Part shown: positions 59,144-64,000 of the stretch, one piece after another
Numbering within the stretch: the stretch's first letter is position 1
How the letters are laid out: each line of letters opens with the position of its first letter
Assembly: GCA_021770825.1 (NCBI GenBank)
Contig: JAETQD010000005.1
Coordinates: 103,045 to 167,044 of the forward strand
Direction: 5' to 3'
Length of the DNA stretch: 64,000 nt
Origin: Clostridium sp.
GTDB taxonomy: Bacteria > Bacillota > Clostridia > Lachnospirales > Lachnospiraceae
Translations under genes and position numbers: made by a program
The notes under the pieces: model-generated
What the model was told of the DNA's origin: nothing
What the model saw: the letters and a program-made list of their open reading frames with translations, nothing else
The model's database searches: none

Positions 59144-61420
59144 ATGGATAAATACGAGTTTAACATTAAAGTTGAACAGATTAAAAAGCTGGTCAACCGC
59201 GGTGACTATGATACGGCCATGAAAATTGCCGATACCATCGACTGGCACCGGGTGCGAAATGCCAGCCTGCTTTCTATGATTGCTCAGATCTATGAGAAAA
59301 ATGAAGAATACCAGGAGGCAAAGGATATTCTGCTTCTGGCCTTTGAACGTGCGCCCATCGGAAAGCGCCTGCTTTATAAGCTGACAGATCTGGCGCTCAA
59401 GGAAGGCAGCATTGCGGAGGCGGAGGCCTATTACCGTGAATTCTGTGATCTGGCCCAGGATGACCCGCGCCAGTATCTGCTCCGGTATCTGATATTAAAG
59501 GCAAAGAAAGCGCCTGTGGACCAGTTAATCCGTGCCCTGGAAACCTATACGGTGGCTGAGGTAGATGAGAAATGGCTGTATGAGCTGGCAGAGCTTTACC
59601 ATGAAGCCGGACTGGAAGATAAGTGCGTGAGCACCTGTGACAGAATCATGCTCTTATTTGGCCTGGGAAAATATGTGGATAAGGCCATGGATTTAAAGCT
59701 GGAATATGCCCCTCTCAATAAATACCAGATGGACCTGGTGGAAAACAGGGACAAATACGAGGCAAAGCTTCGGGCCATTGAAGAAGAGTACAGCGGAAAC
59801 GGCTCCTACCAGGAAGACTATGAGGAAAACCGTGCTGCCAGAAGACAGGCACCCCGGTACGATATGGAAAAAGACGCGGTGATGAAGCTTCATGAAGATG
59901 TCCAGGCGGAGAAGCTGGCAAAAGAGATGTCCAGGCTTTCCGATGAGGACATGCGGACGGCTGAGGTGGAAGAAGACGACATGGATGCCACCAGAACGCT
60001 GGATGATATCCGTTCCATAAAAGAGATTAAGCCCACCAAACGCGTTCTGGATGTGGCTGCCGAAAGGGAGGCCGCAGAATCCGGCCGCGAAATTGAGAGG
60101 CAGCGGGAGGCCATCCGTGCCGCTAAGGAGCGGGAAGAGATGGAAGAGGAAGCCCTGCGCCGCGCGGAGGAAGAGCGGGAGGCAGCCAGAAGAGAGGAAG
60201 CGGAGCGCCGCGCCAAAAAGCAGGCGGAGATCGACAGAGAGCGTGCTCTGCGTCAGGGCGTGAGAACCGTTGTGATGGATGATGCGGATGAGGATCTGGA
60301 GCTGGAATCCCTGGATGAAAGTCTGGATACCAACAACCTGATGATTGAGGCAGATACAGAGGAAGAGGGACTTTCCCTGGCTCTGGAGGCTCTCAAAAAG
60401 ATTCACAGAGAGTTGGGATATAAAAACCCGGTGGCTAAGATCAGCAGTGAGAAATTAAATAAGCGGGGAATCAGCCCCGTTGCCGCAAAGCTTGCCGGGA
60501 AGGACCTGGTTATTGAGCATGCGGCAGGCCTTACAGATGCGGTCCAGAATGAGCTGGATGAGCTGATGGAGAAGGACAAATCCGGAATGATCGTGGTTCT
60601 CATTGACACACCGGAAAATCTGGAAGAGCTTCACGGACGGAATGCGTCCCTTGCCAGCAAATTCCAGTACATAGGTGCTGACAGTGAGGCTGAGACAAAG
60701 AGAGAAAACGCGGCAGCTCTGGAGCAGGCATTGAAGAAAGAGACCGAGGCCCAGGAAAAGATTGCCAAGGATGTGGCCCAGACCGTAGAAAAAGAGGACG
60801 AAGAGGAAACCGTTGCGGCGGCTCCGGAGGAGAAGGAGATTCCGGAACCGGAAGAGGAATCCTATGACGATGAGCTGGAAGAAGAACCGGTTCAGCCGAA
60901 AAAGAAATTAGGATTTTTTGGACGGAAAAAGACAGCCGAAAAGGAATACGAAGAAGAGTACGAGGAAGAAGAGTACGATGAGGAAGAACCTGAAGAGAAG
61001 CCTGTCAAGCCGGCTAAGGTACAGCCTGCGGAGCGTCCGACTGTGAAGGCAGCTCCCAAGGAGACTCCCAAGCCAGTTCCCAAGGCAGTTTCAACGGCGG
61101 TTCCGGCGTCAGAGTCTGCGGATGATTACGATGATGAGACCGAGATGGATTTGGACGAATTTGCCCAGTATGCGTGCAAGTATGCATCGGAAATTGACTG
61201 CAGTATCACGGGAAAGAGCCTGCTGGCTCTCTATGAGCGTATTGAGATGATGGAGGAGGACGGAGTGCCTCTGACAAAGAAAGCAGCCGTGGACCTCATC
61301 GAGGAGGCCGCGGATAAGGCAGAAAAACCATCGCTTGGAAAGAAAATTACCGGTTTATTCTCACCCAAGTATGATAAGGATGGATATTTGATCCTGCATG
61401 AAGATAACTTTTTTGATTAA
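59144..61420 (+). CDS. Large acidic TPR/coiled-coil protein in the dnaX-recR operon
   Basis: 758 residues, not matched to a named family. Residues 1-200 are TPR-like helical repeats (NRGDYDTAMKIADTID, EYQEAKDILLLAFERAPIG, GSIAEAEAYYREFCD). Residues 230-380 are a highly charged coiled coil (REEMEEEALRRAEEEREAAR). Residues 395-530 form a folded domain with LALEALKKIHRELGYKNP, PVAAKLAGKDLVIEHAAG and GMIVVLIDTPENLEEL, resembling a degenerate AAA+ or regulatory domain. Then come Glu-rich low complexity (EYEEEYEEEEYDEEEPEEK) and a short conserved C terminus (ITGLFSPKYDKDGYL). No signal or membrane segment. It follows recR by 23 bases. Confidence 0.75.
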   Translation: MDKYEFNIKVEQIKKLVNRGDYDTAMKIADTIDWHRVRNASLLSMIAQIYEKNEEYQEAKDILLLAFERAPIGKRLLYKLTDLALKEGSIAEAEAYYREFCDLAQDDPRQYLLRYLILKAKKAPVDQLIRALETYTVAEVDEKWLYELAELYHEAGLEDKCVSTCDRIMLLFGLGKYVDKAMDLKLEYAPLNKYQMDLVENRDKYEAKLRAIEEEYSGNGSYQEDYEENRAARRQAPRYDMEKDAVMKLHEDVQAEKLAKEMSRLSDEDMRTAEVEEDDMDATRTLDDIRSIKEIKPTKRVLDVAAEREAAESGREIERQREAIRAAKEREEMEEEALRRAEEEREAARREEAERRAKKQAEIDRERALRQGVRTVVMDDADEDLELESLDESLDTNNLMIEADTEEEGLSLALEALKKIHRELGYKNPVAKISSEKLNKRGISPVAAKLAGKDLVIEHAAGLTDAVQNELDELMEKDKSGMIVVLIDTPENLEELHGRNASLASKFQYIGADSEAETKRENAAALEQALKKETEAQEKIAKDVAQTVEKEDEEETVAAAPEEKEIPEPEEESYDDELEEEPVQPKKKLGFFGRKKTAEKEYEEEYEEEEYDEEEPEEKPVKPAKVQPAERPTVKAAPKETPKPVPKAVSTAVPASESADDYDDETEMDLDEFAQYACKYASEIDCSITGKSLLALYERIEMMEEDGVPLTKKAAVDLIEEAADKAEKPSLGKKITGLFSPKYDKDGYLILHEDNFFD

Positions 61421-61421
61421 A

Positions 61422-61453
61422 TGAAAGAAAAAGGTCCCTGGGGCCTTTTTCTG
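61422..61453 (+). terminator. Terminator after the TPR protein gene
   Basis: AGAAAAAGGTCC (61426-61437) pairs with GGGCCTTTTTCT (61441-61452) with one G-U pair and a three-base loop; the right arm contains the U-run. It ends the pfk-dnaX-recR-TPR unit, although partial read-through to the HAD gene is possible. Confidence 0.75.
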
Positions 61454-61471
61454 GCTATAAGAGGAGATTTT

Positions 61472-62302
61472 ATGGGAATCAAGTTAATTGCCACAGATAT
61501 GGACGGAACCTTTCTGGATGATGAAAAAAATATTCCGGAAGAAAATCTGAAAGCCCTCCTGGAATGTGCGGATAGGGGAATTGAAATTGTTCCTGCCACA
61601 GGAAGGACCGTCCGCGGCCTCCCGGAGGAAATAAAGGCTCTGCCGGGAGTCCGGTATGCGATAACGACCAATGGGGCTGTGGTGGCAGATTTAAAAGAGG
61701 GCAAAGAGGTAAATACCTGCCGGATTCCAACGGAACTGGCAGTGAAGGTGATGACCATGGCCAGAGAGAGCCAGGATGATATTATGTATGATGCTTATAT
61801 AGAAGGAATTGCCTACACCACTGAATATTTTTACACCAACACGGAAAAATATGTGCCGACCAAGGGCCTGGTGGCCCTGGTCAGAAAGACTAGGCAGGTT
61901 GTGCCCGATAACATTGCCTATGTGGGGGCACAGGGAAAGGAGATCGATAAGATCAATATGTATTTTCTTGATATGGATGCCAAGCAGAGAATGCGTGAGG
62001 CATTGGCTGCGGTTCCTGGAATCCTGGTATCTTCTTCCATTCCCAACAATCTGGAAATTAACGCGGCAGGAGCCGATAAGGGCAGTGCCCTTGTGCGTTT
62101 GGCTTCATATCTTGGCATCAAACAAGAGGAGACCATGGCTTTCGGAGATGGAGAAAATGATTTCTCCATGATTCGTATGGCCGGAATCGGTGTGGCCATG
62201 GAAAATGGGGAAGAGTCTGTGAAAGCGGCGGCAGATCATGTAACTGTCACAAATAATAAAGCCGGAGTTGCGGCAGCGATCCGGCAGTTCGTACTGAAAT
62301 GA
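61472..62302 (+). CDS. Cof-type HAD-family hydrolase
   Basis: Phosphatase of HAD subfamily IIB, 276 residues, probably acting on sugar phosphates or other small phosphates. Motif I is LIATDMDGTFLDD (nucleophile Asp and acid/base Asp), motif II is PATGRT, motif III includes the Lys in ADKGSALVRLASYLGI, and motif IV is AFGDGENDFSMI. The cap domain lies between motifs II and III. ATG 61472 follows AGAGGAG; upstream in-frame codons lie in the terminator. Its stop overlaps the CvpA gene start. Confidence 0.93.
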   Translation: MGIKLIATDMDGTFLDDEKNIPEENLKALLECADRGIEIVPATGRTVRGLPEEIKALPGVRYAITTNGAVVADLKEGKEVNTCRIPTELAVKVMTMARESQDDIMYDAYIEGIAYTTEYFYTNTEKYVPTKGLVALVRKTRQVVPDNIAYVGAQGKEIDKINMYFLDMDAKQRMREALAAVPGILVSSSIPNNLEINAAGADKGSALVRLASYLGIKQEETMAFGDGENDFSMIRMAGIGVAMENGEESVKAAADHVTVTNNKAGVAAAIRQFVLK

Positions 62303-63054
62303 GGGATTGGATGGAAATAAGTGCAGAGCTTTCCGCACATTGGCTGGAAATTGCGGTGGCGGTATATCTGATTGGCATGGTGCTTTACGGACATTATAAA
62401 GGCTTCATACGGCTGGCAGTATCCGCCTTGGCCATTGTGATTACACTGGTGTCCGTGCATATGGCGATGCCTCTTGTGACGGAGTGGCTTAAAAATGATA
62501 CGCCGGTTTACGGGATGATAAAGGATGGAATAGAAAAAGCGGCTGGTTTAGACGAACTCCTGGGAAACACAGGGGAAGCTGCGCCTCCCGAAAAGATGGA
62601 AGAACGTCAGATTATTGAAGGATTGGAGCTGCCTGAACAGTTGAAAACACTTCTGATTGAGAATAACAACGGAGAAGTGTATAAGATGATGGGCGTTGAA
62701 CTCTTTAGGGATTATGTTGGCGGGTATCTGGCGGATACCATTGTTAAGTGTGTTACATTTGCAGTACTGTTTGTTGTGGTGTTTGTGCTGCTGCGGGTGC
62801 TTGTGATCTGGCTGGATTTGATCGCGAAGCTTCCGATTCTTTCGGGACTCAATCAGGTGGCAGGAGCAGTATTGGGAGGTGCGGAGGCACTGGTATTTCT
62901 ATGGGTGGCCTGCCTGATTTTTACAGCGCTCTCAGGCACCGGGTTTGGAACGGCAGTTCTGCGGCAAATCAATGAAAGCCAGTGGCTGGCATGGCTTTAT
63001 AATCACAATATGCTGTCATATCTGATTTTCGGTATAATCAGAGGTGTGCTGTGA
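62299..63054 (+). CDS. CvpA-family membrane protein
   Basis: 251 residues with four main membrane helices: VAVYLIGMVLYGHYKGFIRL at the start (the family hallmark region), LAVSALAIVITLVSVHM, a long extracytoplasmic or cytoplasmic loop of about 90 residues, then FAVLFVVVFVLLRVLVIW and the typical ILSGLNQVAGAVLGGAEALVF, split here. CvpA homologues are linked to colicin V production and envelope stress in enterobacteria; the role in Firmicutes is not established. The start overlaps the HAD stop (ATGA). Confidence 0.85.
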   Translation: MRDWMEISAELSAHWLEIAVAVYLIGMVLYGHYKGFIRLAVSALAIVITLVSVHMAMPLVTEWLKNDTPVYGMIKDGIEKAAGLDELLGNTGEAAPPEKMEERQIIEGLELPEQLKTLLIENNNGEVYKMMGVELFRDYVGGYLADTIVKCVTFAVLFVVVFVLLRVLVIWLDLIAKLPILSGLNQVAGAVLGGAEALVFLWVACLIFTALSGTGFGTAVLRQINESQWLAWLYNHNMLSYLIFGIIRGVL

Positions 63055-63236
63055 TAAAAATAAATTGTATACTCGAGAGATACAATTCGCCTGATTTTTT
63101 GAAGTTCCGGTTTTGACTGGGGGTTTTAAGGCTAAAAAGGAAGACCACAAAATATAGATAAAATAAGGGAAAAACCGCATATCTTGTGATCCTGAAAAAA
63201 CCGAAAAAATTGTTTTAAAAAAAGAAACAAATTCCC

Positions 63237-63265
63237 TTGACAATCCGAAAAGAAAATGGTATATT
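63237..63265 (+). promoter_or_regulatory. rRNA operon promoter P1
   Basis: TTGACA (63237-63242), 17-base spacer, TATATT (63260-63265), preceded by an A/T-rich stretch that can act as UP element. A stable hairpin follows at the predicted transcript 5' end. The interval 63055-63236 holds no other recognisable feature. Confidence 0.75.
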
Positions 63266-63267
63266 TA

Positions 63268-63297
63268 AGCTCCGATGAGGGATGACTCATCGGGGCT
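63268..63297 (+). other. Hairpin at the 5' end of the P1 rRNA transcript
   Basis: CCGATGAG (63272-63279) and CTCATCGG (63286-63293) pair perfectly and extend to twelve pairs with one G-U (63268-63271 with 63294-63297); loop GGATGA. It lies within the first 30 transcribed bases. TTTA rather than a full U-run follows, so it may be a leader structure or a weak promoter-proximal terminator. Confidence 0.5.
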
Positions 63298-63369
63298 TTA
63301 CTTTCATAATAAGAGCCCATCGGATTTTGAAAATCTTGAAAAAGAAATTCAAAAAGATGAAAAAAGTTG

Positions 63370-63398
63370 TTGACAAACAGAAAGCAATATGATAAGAT
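63370..63398 (+). promoter_or_regulatory. rRNA operon promoter P2
   Basis: TTGACA (63370-63375), 17-base spacer, TAAGAT (63393-63398). Tandem promoters are normal for rRNA operons. Confidence 0.7.
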
Positions 63399-63674
63399 AT
63401 CAGAGTTGCCGCTGAGAACAACAACGAAGCGAAACAAAGAACCTTGAAAACTGAACAGTATGTAAAACCCTGAAAATTCTTATTAAAAATGGTCTGGTTT
63501 GGGCCATGAATGAGAACATTCAGAACATTCACGATAAAAGCTTTACAGCGCATGCTTGCATGTATTGGAAAGCTGAACGTGAGCGAGCGGGACGAAAGTC
63601 CTGCGAGGAAACCTAAAACAACAGTAGAACGGTTTAAAATTAGCCAAGCGAAATTTTGAACACGGATTACAAAC
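63399..63674 (+). other. rRNA leader region
   Basis: Non-coding leader between P2 and the first recognisable 16S sequence. It contains ACCTTGAAAACTGAACAG (63441-63458), a conserved element of Firmicute rRNA leaders and spacers with antitermination and processing roles. Several short complementary segments occur around 63530-63610. The canonical 16S 5' end with AGAGTTTGATC and CTGGCTCAG is not found here or nearby. Confidence 0.6.

Positions 63675-64000
<326 letters not shown>

Overview
The window looks like a chromosomal segment of an anaerobic Firmicute of the family Lachnospiraceae (Clostridium cluster XIVa). The partial 16S rRNA at the right edge has the Lachnospiraceae V1-V2 pattern, closest by eye to Lacrimispora/Enterocloster/Hungatella-type sequences. 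The gene content agrees: Lsa-type ABC-F, YhaM, a DnaD/DnaI-type helicase loader, long-form SRP RNA, a DUF6128 protein and a DUF1848 protein. Species cannot be resolved from this. No CRISPR array, prophage, transposase or integrase was seen.

Layout. 1-5.9 kb: end of an asd / aspartokinase / creatininase-family group, then a leader-controlled small gene, a DUF1576 membrane protein, VanZ, and a preQ1-riboswitch-controlled QueT transporter. 5.9-17.7 kb: a dedicated catabolic locus. A leftward operon (RraA-like, a five-gene oligopeptide-type ABC importer, and divergent GcvPA- and GcvPB-like PLP proteins) faces a rightward group (variant creatininase, omega-amidase-like hydrolase, GntR regulator) across overlapping face-to-face promoters. 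This is the best candidate for an undescribed pathway. 17.8-25.3 kb: housekeeping genes murC, DnaD-like, DnaI-like, prs, rpoN and DAHP synthase, with two tandem clusters of DnaA boxes between murC and the helicase-loader pair. 25.3-35.6 kb: an Lsa-family ABC-F antibiotic-target-protection gene behind an attenuator leader with its own leader peptide, a two-component system, mutS2, an HtrA-like protein that has lost its catalytic triad, yhaM and an RNA m5U methyltransferase.

35.7-42.1 kb is a decaying accessory stretch: a MarR remnant, a MATE gene with a large internal deletion joined to a cytidylate-kinase-like domain, a DUF3990 remnant, and shortened TfoX-C and isoprenylcysteine-methyltransferase-like genes. 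Intact dsdA, an acyltransferase-domain gene, an ANT(6)-like gene and a DUF5714 gene lie among them. 42.1-50.4 kb: a redox operon (FMN protein, ferredoxin-type protein, Cys-rich protein) divergent from its probable Crp/Fnr regulator, an acetyltransferase, a DUF1848 protein, malic enzyme, a DUF6128 protein and an NrdG-like activase. 50.6-55.3 kb: tadA, a tandem pair of amidohydrolases of which the second has lost its metal ligands, SRP RNA, and a membrane-anchored metallophosphoesterase. 55.4-63.1 kb: pfk, dnaX, ybaB, recR, a large acidic TPR protein, a HAD phosphatase and a CvpA protein. The window ends in an rRNA operon with two promoters; its 16S gene appears to lack the canonical 5' end.
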